Shown here one piece after another: positions 32,991 to 41,584 of a DNA stretch of 64,000 nt (position 1 is the stretch's first letter; each line of letters starts with the position of its first letter). The stretch is taken from the NCBI GenBank assembly GCA_017465465.1, contig JAFTWE010000001.1, forward strand, positions 1-64,000, read 5' to 3'. A program made the translations under genes and the position numbers. This DNA comes from Clostridia bacterium. Its GTDB lineage: Bacteria > Bacillota > Clostridia > Oscillospirales > Acutalibacteraceae. The notes under the pieces were generated by a model. The model saw only the letters and a list, made by a program, of their open reading frames with translations, did no database searches and was not told where the DNA came from.

Positions 32991-34283
32991 ATGAACAGTA
33001 TTGGTATTGACATAGGAACAACCAGCATCTGCGGAATCTGCGCCGATTGCGACAGCGGTGAAATTTTAAAATCTGTTACTCTCAGTAACGATTCTTTTAT
33101 TGAAACCGACAAGGCTTTTGAAAGAATTCAGGACAGCGAAAAAATCCTTAAAAAAGTGTTTGAGCTTGTTGAGAAGCTTGCTGACAAGGACACCGCTTCA
33201 ATCGGATTTTCAAACCAGATGCACGGAATTTTATACACAGACAAAAACGGCAATGCCCTCTCCCCCCTTTATATCTGGCAAGATGCAAGAGGCAACGAAA
33301 TTTACAAAGACGGCAAAACCTACGCCCAGACAATCGGCGGCTTTGCAGGCTACGGACTTGTGACGGATTTTTATAACCGAGTAAACTCCCTTGTGCCGCA
33401 AGATACAGCCTATTGTATGAGCATTGGTGACTATGCCACTATGAAGCTTTGCGGAAAAGCTGAGCCTCTTATGCACATTACAAACGGCGCGGCTTTCGGC
33501 TGCTTTGATATAAAAGAAAGCAGGTTTACGGTTGATTTGCCGTATCTTCCTGAAATTACAAAGGATTTTGCCGTTGTCGGAGAATACAAGGGTATTCCCG
33601 TAACGGTTTCGGTTGGCGACAATCAGGCAAGCTTTATAGGCTCGGTTAAAGACAATGACACCGCACTTATAAATGTGGGCACAGGCTCACAGGTATCGGT
33701 TATCTGTGACACACCTGATGTGGGTGAAAGCCTTGAAGCAAGACCCTTTGACGGAGAAAAATATCTTGCCGCCGGCTGTGCCCTTTGCGGCGGCAGAGCC
33801 TTTGCGATGGTTGAAAGATTTTTAGCCCGCGCGGCAGAAATTGCAACAGGAGTAAAGCCTGCGAGCATTTACCCTCAGATTGATAAAATTCTTGAAAGCA
33901 AAAAGGAAACTGATATGAAGGCTGACAGCCGCTTTTGCGGAACAAGGCTTGACCCGTCGGTTACAGGCTCATATTCAGGGATTACCGAAAACAACTTTAC
34001 TCCCGAGGATATGCTCCTTTCAACCCTTTATGCTATGACAGATGAGCTTTACGGTATGTACGCTTCATCGGGCAAAAAGTGTGTTTCACTTGTTTGCTCA
34101 GGCAACGGAATCAGAAAAAATGCCGCTTTGAGAGAAATTACTTCAAAGAAATTCGGCTGTCAGGTTCAGGTGCCTTTCTACAAGGAAGAGGCCGCTTACG
34201 GTGCGGCGCTCACCTCAATGGCAGGAGCAAAAATTAAGCCGCTTGACGAAGCACGCAGGCTCATTAGATACAAAGGAGAATAA
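32991..34283 (+). CDS. FGGY-family carbohydrate kinase
   Basis: The protein of about 430 residues has the two-domain actin-like fold of sugar kinases. Motifs are the N-terminal phosphate loop SIGIDIGTTSICGI, GFSNQMHGILY with the sugar-contacting MHG, YIWQDARG, the adenosine loop LINVGTGSQVSVI and a C-terminal VCSGNGIRKN. The MHG/WQDARG pair is most like xylulokinase and sedoheptulokinase. It is shorter than the usual 480-500 residues. It starts 11 nt after the glycyl radical enzyme with GGAG upstream. The sugar is unknown; a ketose or polyol is likely from the family. Confidence 0.88.
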   Translation: MNSIGIDIGTTSICGICADCDSGEILKSVTLSNDSFIETDKAFERIQDSEKILKKVFELVEKLADKDTASIGFSNQMHGILYTDKNGNALSPLYIWQDARGNEIYKDGKTYAQTIGGFAGYGLVTDFYNRVNSLVPQDTAYCMSIGDYATMKLCGKAEPLMHITNGAAFGCFDIKESRFTVDLPYLPEITKDFAVVGEYKGIPVTVSVGDNQASFIGSVKDNDTALINVGTGSQVSVICDTPDVGESLEARPFDGEKYLAAGCALCGGRAFAMVERFLARAAEIATGVKPASIYPQIDKILESKKETDMKADSRFCGTRLDPSVTGSYSGITENNFTPEDMLLSTLYAMTDELYGMYASSGKKCVSLVCSGNGIRKNAALREITSKKFGCQVQVPFYKEEAAYGAALTSMAGAKIKPLDEARRLIRYKGE

Positions 34284-34286
34284 AAG

Positions 34287-35303
34287 ATGTTTTATAACGA
34301 ACCAATCTTTTTTGAAAAGAACAGGGTTTTCAGAGTTTATAAAGGCGGCAAGCTTTTTTCTGACTTTTTCTCTGACAACTCCGAAGACGGCAATTACCCC
34401 GAAGAATGGGTAGTTTCTGCCGTTCACGCTCTTAATGAGGGCAGTACAGATGAATACGAAGGCATTTCAAAAATTAAAGGCACAGACCTTTATTTAAGCG
34501 ATGCTTTAAAAGAATATAAAACTGAGCTTATCGGCGACAGGGAGGATATCGGTATTCTTACCAAAATTCTCGACAGCGCAATAAGGCTCCCTGTTCAGGC
34601 TCACCCTGACAAGGCATTTTCAAGAGAGCATTTTAATTCAGGCTACGGCAAGGAGGAAAGCTGGATTATTCTTGCCACAAGACCTGATGCAAGAATTTTT
34701 TACGGCTTTAAAAAAGGTGTTACACTTGAACAGTTTGAAAAAGCCATTGAAGAAAGCGAAACCAGCACAACCGCAATGGAGGATTTGCTTGAATCCTTCC
34801 CTGTTAAAACAGGTGATGTGATTTATATTCCTGCAAAGATGGTACACGCAATCGGCGCAGGTTGCCTTCTGCTTGAAGTTCAGGAACCAACCGATTTCAC
34901 CATTCAGCCTGAGCGTTGGTGCGGTGATTACAGACTTTCAGACAATGAGATGTATTTAGGCCTTGATAAAAAGACTTCTCTTGAATGCTTCGATATGGAA
35001 AAGACCTTCCCTGCTCCCCTCACACCTGTTACGGTGAGCGAAAGTGACGGTGTTAAGTACGAATCCGTTATTGATGAGCGAATGACCACAAGCTTCAGCG
35101 TTAAAACAGTTACTCTTTCAGGCGGTGAATTCGCACTCGACAAGGGTGCAACAATTTATGTTGTAACACAAGGAAGCGGTGAAATCACTGCTGACGGATA
35201 TAAAAAAGATATTAAAAAAGGTGATTATTTCTTTATGCCTGTTGCGGCTAAAGATAAGTTCACCGTTAAAGGCAATTTAAAACTCGTTGAATGCTACAGA
35301 TAG
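34287..35303 (+). CDS. Class I mannose-6-phosphate isomerase-like protein
   Basis: The 338-residue cupin protein resembles the short type I phosphomannose isomerases, which interconvert mannose-6-P and fructose-6-P with zinc. The zinc ligands are in LPVQAHPDKAFS and EESWIIL, with a further His in YIPAKMVHAIGAG, followed by LLEVQEPTDFTIQPERW. The N-terminal WVVSAVHALNEG matches the W-x-x-S element of the family. A C-terminal second cupin (GEFALDKGATIYVVTQGSGE) completes it. It starts 3 nt after the kinase gene. In this operon it may act on mannose-6-P or on another aldose/ketose phosphate produced around the radical step. Confidence 0.85.
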   Translation: MFYNEPIFFEKNRVFRVYKGGKLFSDFFSDNSEDGNYPEEWVVSAVHALNEGSTDEYEGISKIKGTDLYLSDALKEYKTELIGDREDIGILTKILDSAIRLPVQAHPDKAFSREHFNSGYGKEESWIILATRPDARIFYGFKKGVTLEQFEKAIEESETSTTAMEDLLESFPVKTGDVIYIPAKMVHAIGAGCLLLEVQEPTDFTIQPERWCGDYRLSDNEMYLGLDKKTSLECFDMEKTFPAPLTPVTVSESDGVKYESVIDERMTTSFSVKTVTLSGGEFALDKGATIYVVTQGSGEITADGYKKDIKKGDYFFMPVAAKDKFTVKGNLKLVECYR

Positions 35304-35314
35304 GAGTGTAAGCC

Positions 35315-38300
35315 ATGCCAACCTTAAACCCGAGAGTATTAGAAAATCAGATTAAACAAATCAAGCCCTATGTAACCACCGACAAGCTTGTTCTCGACGA
35401 ATGGGTTACATATACCGGCTTTCACGAAAGCCCCAACAACATAGTTCTCGACGGCAAGCCCAAGACCACAATGCACCTTGGCGACCGTTGGAGAGTGGCT
35501 TATCACGACACAAGATATTTTGAAACAAGCGTTATTGTTCCCGAAAATCTTGCCGGCAAAAAGGTTTATCTTGACATTGATATCGGCGGTGAAAGCCTTG
35601 TGAGAATCAACGGCGAAATCGTTGGTGCTGTCAGCTCACGAGCAAACTCAGGCTGGGTAGGCCGCAGTGAAATCCTCTTTAAAGGACCTCTTAAAGCAGG
35701 CGAAAAGCTTGATATTCAGATTGAAGGCACTGTTGACACCGCCGCTTTCTGCGCTTTTAATGTGTATGAAGGCAAGGAATATATGGAATATCAGATGGTA
35801 AAGGCTGAGCTTGTTGCAGTTGACGAAGCAACAGAGAGCTATTGGTTTGATATCACCACAGCTCATCAGGCTTATCAGTATTGCGATGATGAATACATAA
35901 AGCCACGCCTTTTTATTGCCATTGACGAATCCGTTCATCAGCTCGACTTTGACCTTGGCGGTGAGGCTTTCAGAAAGAGTGTTCCCAACGCCATTGCAAA
36001 GCTTTGGGAGCTTATTGATAAAATCGAATACTCTACCCCCGGTGAGGTTCTTATCGGCGGTCACAGCCATCTTGACGTTGCCTGGCTGTGGACAGTGAGA
36101 GAAATCACAAGAAAAACTGCAAGAACATTTGCAAACAACCTCGCTCTTATGGATAATTACCCTGACTTTAAGTTTACCCAGAGTCAGGCTGTGCTTTATG
36201 ACTTTATGAAAAAGCACTACCCCGATATTTATGAGCGTGTTAAAGAAAAGATTAAAAACGGACAGTGGGAAATCGTTGGCAACGCCTGGGTTGAGGCTGA
36301 CACCAACATTGCAAGCGGCGAAGCTCTTATCCGCCAGCTCCTTTACGGAAGAGAGTTCTTCAAAACAGAATTCGGTGTTGATTCTGACACCTACTGGCTT
36401 CCTGACTGCTTCGGCTTTACCTGGGCTCTTCCTCAGATTATCAAGCGTTCAGGTATGAAATATTTCCTCACCTCAAAGCTTCAGTATAATGACACAAATG
36501 AGTTCCCCTTAAGTGTTTTCCGTTGGAAGGCTCACAGCGGTGACGAGGTTGTGGCATATATGCAAAAGGTTCATTATCAGGGTGACTATGACCCTGACTA
36601 TGTTCGCAGAACAAGAAGCTCTAACCGCCAGAACAATATTGTTGACACATCCTTTGGTATGTTCGGCTACGGCGACGGCGGTGGCGGATGCACATATCAG
36701 ATGCTCGAGCAGGGAAAGAGAATTGAAAAGCTCCCCGGTCTTCCGAAATCCCGCAATGCTCATGTTTCTGAATTTTTCAAAGAGATTGACAAGGTTGCCG
36801 ATAAGCTCCCCGTTTGGGACGGCGAAATGTATTATGAAAATCACCGCGGCACCTTCACAAGCCAGGCTTTTGTTAAAAAGAACAACCGTCAAGGCGAATA
36901 CCTGATACGTGAGGTTGAGCTTCTGACTGTTCTTGCAGGCGGAGATTACCCCAAAGAAAAGATTGAAGAAGTATGGAAGCTTCTTTTAATAAATCAGTTC
37001 CACGACATTCTCCCCGGCACTTCAATTCACGAGGTGTTTGAGGTTTGCCGTGAAGAATATGCTCTTATGCACAAAGAGGGCAACGCCCTTATTTCTAAGG
37101 CAAAGCAAGCTCTTGAAAGCAAAATCAATGCTCCGAAGAATTCCGTCATTGTATGGAATATGCTCACCTGGCCCGTTGACGGTATGGTTAAGGCAGAAAT
37201 CCCATTTAAAGCCAGCGGAATTTGCGACAAAGACGGCAATGCTCTCCCCTGCGCTGTTACTGAAGCTGACGGCTGTTATGTGATTGAATTTATTGCAAAG
37301 GCTGTTCCTGCTCTCGGCTACGGAATTTATACCCTCAGTGAAGAAAAGGCTGAGTTTGGCAAAGTTCAGGCAACAGTTAACTGCATTGAAAATGAATACC
37401 TCAGAGTTGAGCTTGATGAAAACGGACTTCTCGATAAAGTAATTGACAAAGAAGCTAACCGTCAGATTCTTACAGGCAAGGGCAACCTTATGACAATTTC
37501 AATGGATAAGCCCATTATTGAAAGCGCTTGGAATATGGAATTTGACTATCAGATGAAGCAATGGGAGCTTCTCACTGCTGAAAGCATTGAAGTTAAAGAA
37601 GCAAGTGAGCTTCGCGGCGTTGTCAGAGTTGTGAGAAAGTTCAACAAATCCACAATCACTCAGGATATCATCCTTGAAAAAGGCAAGAAAACCGTTGACT
37701 TTGACACAACAGTTGATTGGTGGGAAAAAGAAAAGGTGCTTAAGGCCGCATTCCCCGTTGACATCAGAAACAGAAACGCAAGCTGTGAAATTGCTCACGG
37801 TGCCGCAGAATATCCCACACACTACAACACCTGCTATGACCAGGCTAAGTTTGAATTCTGCGCTCATAAGTGGGCTGACCTTTCTGAGGGCGGCTACGGT
37901 GTAAGTATTCTCAATGACTGCAAATACGGCTACAATGTTCACGACAATGTTATGAAAATCACCCTTATGAGAGCGCCCAACAACCCCGACGGCACTGCAG
38001 ACGAAGGAATCAGCACTTTCCGCTATTCACTTTATCCTCACGCAGGCGCCTGGAGAGAGGCAGACACAGTTAAACTTGGCTTTAATGAAAATATCCGCCT
38101 CAAAGCAAGCTACATTGAGGGCAACGGCGGTAATGATTGCGGTCATTCATTTGCTTCAATCAACAAAGAAAATGTTATTCTTGACGCTGTTAAAGCCGCT
38201 CAGGACGGTAACGGAATTATCGTCAGAGTGTATGAAGCAGAAACAAGAAGAACAGATGTTGAAATGGAATTTGAGCTTGATTACAGCCGCGTTATTGAAT

Positions 38301-38404
38301 GTAACCTTATGGAGGTTGACGAACAAGAAATCCCCGTTGAGGGCAAAAAGTTCTCATTCACAATGAAGCCTCACGAGGTTAAGACATTCAGACTTGTAAA
38401 ATAA
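35315..38404 (+). CDS. Alpha-mannosidase, GH38
   Basis: This 1029-residue intracellular enzyme (no signal peptide) cleaves alpha-mannosyl linkages with retention, through zinc. The zinc site is in GGHSHLDVAWLWT (His252, Asp254). The nucleophile is Asp364 in WLPDCFGFTWALPQI, and the conserved LLINQFHDILPGTS follows. The N-terminal ~230 residues form the bacterial GH38 beta-domain, and the C-terminal part the beta-sandwich domains. It is the last gene of the operon, 11 nt after the isomerase gene. No terminator is seen before the fhs promoter, which starts 9 nt later. Confidence 0.94.
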   Translation: MPTLNPRVLENQIKQIKPYVTTDKLVLDEWVTYTGFHESPNNIVLDGKPKTTMHLGDRWRVAYHDTRYFETSVIVPENLAGKKVYLDIDIGGESLVRINGEIVGAVSSRANSGWVGRSEILFKGPLKAGEKLDIQIEGTVDTAAFCAFNVYEGKEYMEYQMVKAELVAVDEATESYWFDITTAHQAYQYCDDEYIKPRLFIAIDESVHQLDFDLGGEAFRKSVPNAIAKLWELIDKIEYSTPGEVLIGGHSHLDVAWLWTVREITRKTARTFANNLALMDNYPDFKFTQSQAVLYDFMKKHYPDIYERVKEKIKNGQWEIVGNAWVEADTNIASGEALIRQLLYGREFFKTEFGVDSDTYWLPDCFGFTWALPQIIKRSGMKYFLTSKLQYNDTNEFPLSVFRWKAHSGDEVVAYMQKVHYQGDYDPDYVRRTRSSNRQNNIVDTSFGMFGYGDGGGGCTYQMLEQGKRIEKLPGLPKSRNAHVSEFFKEIDKVADKLPVWDGEMYYENHRGTFTSQAFVKKNNRQGEYLIREVELLTVLAGGDYPKEKIEEVWKLLLINQFHDILPGTSIHEVFEVCREEYALMHKEGNALISKAKQALESKINAPKNSVIVWNMLTWPVDGMVKAEIPFKASGICDKDGNALPCAVTEADGCYVIEFIAKAVPALGYGIYTLSEEKAEFGKVQATVNCIENEYLRVELDENGLLDKVIDKEANRQILTGKGNLMTISMDKPIIESAWNMEFDYQMKQWELLTAESIEVKEASELRGVVRVVRKFNKSTITQDIILEKGKKTVDFDTTVDWWEKEKVLKAAFPVDIRNRNASCEIAHGAAEYPTHYNTCYDQAKFEFCAHKWADLSEGGYGVSILNDCKYGYNVHDNVMKITLMRAPNNPDGTADEGISTFRYSLYPHAGAWREADTVKLGFNENIRLKASYIEGNGGNDCGHSFASINKENVILDAVKAAQDGNGIIVRVYEAETRRTDVEMEFELDYSRVIECNLMEVDEQEIPVEGKKFSFTMKPHEVKTFRLVK

Positions 38405-38413
38405 ATAAAACAC

Positions 38414-38442
38414 TTGATTTAATCAAAGAATTATGATATCAT
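38414..38442 (+). promoter_or_regulatory. Promoter of fhs
   Basis: TTGATT (38414-38419), 17 bp, and TATCAT (38437-38442) put the transcript start near 38449, exactly at the first base of the riboswitch. Confidence 0.75.
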
Positions 38443-38449
38443 TTGGTTG

Positions 38450-38532
38450 TTCCCGTGACTGACGGATAAAGATGTTGAACATCGTGAAGCGGGAATTCAG
38501 GGCAATCGCCCATTCAGCCGACCGTCTGGGCA
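38450..38532 (+). ncRNA. ZTP riboswitch (pfl motif) of fhs
   Basis: P1 pairs TTCCCG (38450-38455) with CGGGAA (38490-38495). Inside are TGACTGACGG and the hairpin GATGTTGAACATC. The linker carries an extra hairpin, GGGCAATCGCCC (38500-38511), then the conserved GCCGACCGTCTGGGCA (38517-38532) seen also before purE. fhs is a recognised member of the ZTP regulon: it makes 10-formyl-THF, whose shortage raises ZMP/ZTP. Confidence 0.88.
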
Positions 38533-38563
38533 GATTTCTCTTGGGGAATCTGCCCTATTTTGT
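38528..38563 (+). terminator. Riboswitch-controlled terminator before fhs
   Basis: GGGCAGATT (38528-38536) pairs over 9 bp with AATCTGCCC (38547-38555), followed by TATTTTGTT. As in the pur leader, the stem takes over the GGGCA of the aptamer, so ligand binding should prevent termination. Confidence 0.87.
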
Positions 38564-38842
38564 TAGGGTGACGAATATAAATCCGAACCTGCCCGAAAGT
38601 GAGCCTTTTCATCGCTTTTCGGCGTTTCGGGTTTGAAAGGCGTCAGCCTGTCTTCACCCTCAACAGCCAAAAATCATCTGAAAATTCTTAACTTTCGGGT
38701 CGAAGATTTTTTATCGTGAGGATTTTTGGCAATTCAAGGCACAAAACGCAGCAAATCCTTTCGGATTTGCGAGTATTTTAACGAAGAAGTGACGAAAATA
38801 ATCCGATAAAAAACACGGTTAGGATTATACTCGTTACCCTAA
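38563..38842. mobile_element. MITE-like element with terminal inverted repeats in the fhs leader
   Basis: A 280-bp non-coding block begins TTAGGGTGACGAATATAAAT and ends ATTATACTCGTTACCCTAA. The ends are imperfect inverted repeats of about 21 bp. If the duplicated target is TA, the element is GGGTGACG...CGTTACCC. The interior is rich in secondary structure: GCCAAAAATC with GATTTTTGGC, and GCAAATCCTTTCGGATTTGC. It has no ORF. It separates the riboswitch terminator from the fhs ribosome site, which follows 2 nt later. Its size, TIRs and TA flank fit a MITE of an IS630/Tc1-like family; the parent transposase is not in the window. Confidence 0.6.
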
Positions 38843-38857
38843 AAAGGAGTTTTTGAA

Positions 38858-40522
38858 ATGACCGACATTGAAATTGCTCAGAGCGCGAAAATGTTACCGA
38901 TTACAGAAATTGCCAAAACTGCCGGTATTGATGACAAATACCTTGAGCAGTACGGCAAATATAAAGCAAAGGTTGACCTTTCTATTCTTAAAGAAAATGA
39001 GAAGCCTGACGGCAAGCTCATTCTTGTTACAGCTATCACCCCTACCCCTGCCGGAGAGGGTAAAACCACCACATCAATCGGACTTGCTGACGGACTTAAG
39101 AAAGTCGGCAAGAATGTTGTTATTGCTCTTCGTGAGCCTTCATTAGGACCTGTTTTTGGTGTTAAGGGCGGTGCCGCAGGTGGCGGTTATGCTCAGGTTG
39201 TTCCTATGGAAGATATTAACCTTCACTTCACAGGTGACTTCCACGCTATCGGCGCGGCTAACAATCTTCTTGCCGCTATGCTTGATAACCACATTTATCA
39301 GGGCAACAAATTAAATATTGACCCCAGAAGAATCACCTGGAAGCGCTGTGTTGATATGAACGACCGTCAGCTTCGTTTTGTTACTGACGGCTTAGGCGGC
39401 AGAATCAACGGTGTTCCCCGTGAAGACGGCTATGACATCACTGTTGCATCTGAAATTATGGCTGTGCTTTGCCTTTCAAACTCTATCACAGACCTTAAAG
39501 AAAGACTTTCAAGAATTATTGTTGGCTACACTTATAACGAAGAACCCGTTACAGCAGGTCAGCTTAATGCCGCAGGTGCAATGACTGCCCTTCTCAAAGA
39601 TGCACTTAAGCCAAACCTTGTTCAGACCCTTGAAGGCACTCCCGCACTTGTTCACGGCGGACCGTTTGCCAACATTGCTCACGGCTGTAACTCAGTTACC
39701 GCAACTAAGCTTGCAATGAAGTTGGGTGATTATGCTGTTACCGAAGCAGGCTTCGGTGCAGACCTCGGCGCAGAAAAGTTCCTTGACATCAAGTGCCGTT
39801 ACGCAGGGCTTAACCCATCAGCAGTTGTTATTGTTGCAACAGTCCGTGCCCTTAAAATGCACGGCGGTGTTGCAAAAACAGAGCTGGGCGCAGAAAACCT
39901 TGAAGCTCTTGAAAAAGGTATTCCAAACCTTCTTCGTCATGTTTCCAACATCAAAAATGTATATAAGCTTCCAAGCGTTGTTGCGGTTAACCGCTTCCCC
40001 ACCGACACAGACGCTGAAATTAACCTCATTATTGAAAAATGCAAGGAATTGGGCGTTAATGTTGTGCTTTCAAATGTATGGGCAGAGGGCGGAAACGGCG
40101 GTGTAGAGCTTGCCGAAGAGGTTGTTCGCCTTTGCGAACAGGATAACGATTTCTCATTCTGCTACGACCTTGATTTGAGCATTGAAGAAAAGATTGACAC
40201 AATCATCAAGAGAATTTACGGCGGCGACGGCGTTGCTTTGCTCCCCAAGGTTAAAAAGCAGATTCAGCAGCTCACCGACCTCGGTTATGATAAATTGCCC
40301 GTATGTATGGCAAAAACACAGTACAGCTTCTCAGACGACCCTGCAAAAATGGGCGCACCCGAGGGCTTTACGGTTACAGTTAAGAACATCAAGGTTTCAG
40401 CAGGCGCAGGCTTCATAGTTGCCCTGACAGGTGACATTATGACAATGCCCGGACTTCCTAAGGTTCCCGCAGCAGAAAAAATTGATGTTGATGAAAACGG
40501 CACAATTTCAGGATTGTTTTAA
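38858..40522 (+). CDS. fhs: Formate-tetrahydrofolate ligase
   Basis: This enzyme joins formate to THF with ATP to make 10-formyl-THF, the one-carbon donor of purN and the AICAR formyltransferase. The 554-residue protein is full length. The P-loop-like [20 protein letters not shown] is near residue 64, followed by [22 protein letters not shown] and the FTGDFHAI segment. The ATG has AAAAAGGAG upstream. It is monocistronic, behind a ZTP riboswitch. Formate from glycyl radical or Wood-Ljungdahl-type metabolism is its likely source. Confidence 0.97.
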   Translation: MTDIEIAQSAKMLPITEIAKTAGIDDKYLEQYGKYKAKVDLSILKENEKPDGKLILVTAITPTPAGEGKTTTSIGLADGLKKVGKNVVIALREPSLGPVFGVKGGAAGGGYAQVVPMEDINLHFTGDFHAIGAANNLLAAMLDNHIYQGNKLNIDPRRITWKRCVDMNDRQLRFVTDGLGGRINGVPREDGYDITVASEIMAVLCLSNSITDLKERLSRIIVGYTYNEEPVTAGQLNAAGAMTALLKDALKPNLVQTLEGTPALVHGGPFANIAHGCNSVTATKLAMKLGDYAVTEAGFGADLGAEKFLDIKCRYAGLNPSAVVIVATVRALKMHGGVAKTELGAENLEALEKGIPNLLRHVSNIKNVYKLPSVVAVNRFPTDTDAEINLIIEKCKELGVNVVLSNVWAEGGNGGVELAEEVVRLCEQDNDFSFCYDLDLSIEEKIDTIIKRIYGGDGVALLPKVKKQIQQLTDLGYDKLPVCMAKTQYSFSDDPAKMGAPEGFTVTVKNIKVSAGAGFIVALTGDIMTMPGLPKVPAAEKIDVDENGTISGLF

Positions 40523-40526
40523 GATT

Positions 40527-40557
40527 AAAGGCACTCTCGAGAGTGCCTTTTCTGTTT
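40527..40557 (+). terminator. Intrinsic terminator of fhs
   Basis: A 24-nt perfect inverted repeat (40527-40550, core GGCACTCTCGAGAGTGCC) is followed by TCTGTTTC, 4 nt after the stop codon. Confidence 0.85.
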
Positions 40558-40606
40558 CATTTTTCAAGTTTAACCTTAAACACGCGGATGGTTCCCTACA
40601 AAATTT

Positions 40607-40637
40607 ACAAAAAAGCAGGAGGGCGGTCCTCCTGCTT
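40607..40637 (-). terminator. Intrinsic terminator of the 40652-41524 gene
   Basis: A 10-bp stem, AAGCAGGAGG (40613-40622) with CCTCCTGCTT (40628-40637), is followed on the minus strand by TTTTTTGT. The hairpin resembles the GGAGG/CCTCC repeats elsewhere but is not the same. Confidence 0.88.
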
Positions 40638-40651
40638 ATTTGATTTCATTA

Positions 40652-41524
40652 TTAAAATCTTACATCTGCGCAAAGACCTGCATGGTCTGAAAGATACATC
40701 ATTTTGATTCTCTCATCAATTATTTTATATGTATCAACCTCAACGCCATCTGAAACAAAGATAAAGTCAATGGGTTTTGTTGAAAAAACATTCCTACCGT
40801 AATCATTATAGGTTGCGCCTTTATCGGATTTTTTGGCAAGATACTTTGTGTCATTCATTAAAGCGGTCATATCGTTATATGCGGCTGAGCCTTCCTGTGA
40901 GTTGAAATCGCCTGTGCATACAACCGGATACCCTTTGGCTTTAAGCTCTTCAATTTTGGCTTTGAGAACCTTAATCTGGGCAGACTGAACTGTTTCATAG
41001 TTGAAATCAAGGTGAGTGTTGATGTGGGTATAAATTTTGCCTGTTGAATTGTTTTTGAGCGTTGCCCATGTTGCAATTCTTGCACAGCCTGAGCCTTCAT
41101 ATTTTGAGCCAAACACATCAGGAGTGTCTGAAAGCCAGATTGTTCCGCTGTCAAGAAGAGTGTATTTATCTTTAAGATAATACACGGCATTGGCCTCAGC
41201 ACCTTCCAAGGCATCTCGCATCTGACCTACGCAAGCGTAATATGTGAGATTTTCTGCAAAAATATCAAGCCACTGCTGTGTTGCCTCCTGTACACCGAAT
41301 GAATCGGGCGCATACTGCTCCAATGCGGCGCAGATAAGCTTGCTTCTGCCCTCAACTGAGCCGTAGTCATCATCGGTATAACGAACATTGAAAGACACGA
41401 TTCTTGTTGCTTCTTCGGCTTTATCGGGGATATTTCTGATAGTAAGATTAGCAGGGTTAAAAACGCCTGCAGTTAAAAGAGCAGAAAGAATAAGTGCCAT
41501 AAGCTGTCTGAATGCAAAAATCAT
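40652..41524 (-). CDS. Secreted endonuclease/exonuclease/phosphatase family protein
   Basis: The 290-residue protein has the EEP fold. Catalytic segments are RIVSFNVRY, DSFGVQEATQQW (metal Glu), THINTHLDF (His), VCTGDFNSQEG (Asp, Asn) and the final LSDHAGLCADVRF (Asp-His). The N-terminal hydrophobic stretch FRQLMALILSALLTAGVF is a signal peptide or anchor. EEP proteins cleave phosphodiester or phosphomonoester bonds in nucleic acids, lipids or inositol phosphates; the substrate here is unknown. It has its own promoter and terminator. Confidence 0.88.
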   Translation of the reverse strand: MIFAFRQLMALILSALLTAGVFNPANLTIRNIPDKAEEATRIVSFNVRYTDDDYGSVEGRSKLICAALEQYAPDSFGVQEATQQWLDIFAENLTYYACVGQMRDALEGAEANAVYYLKDKYTLLDSGTIWLSDTPDVFGSKYEGSGCARIATWATLKNNSTGKIYTHINTHLDFNYETVQSAQIKVLKAKIEELKAKGYPVVCTGDFNSQEGSAAYNDMTALMNDTKYLAKKSDKGATYNDYGRNVFSTKPIDFIFVSDGVEVDTYKIIDERIKMMYLSDHAGLCADVRF

Positions 41525-41556
41525 AATAATTCCCCTTTAGAATAATTTACCGTATA

Positions 41557-41584
41557 ATTATATCACTATTCTAAAATAATTCAA
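41557..41584 (-). promoter_or_regulatory. Promoter of the EEP-family gene
   Basis: TTGAAT (complement of 41579-41584), 16 bp, and TATAAT (complement of 41557-41562) lie just before the gene; the -35 overlaps the stop codon of the PhnP-like gene. Confidence 0.7.
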
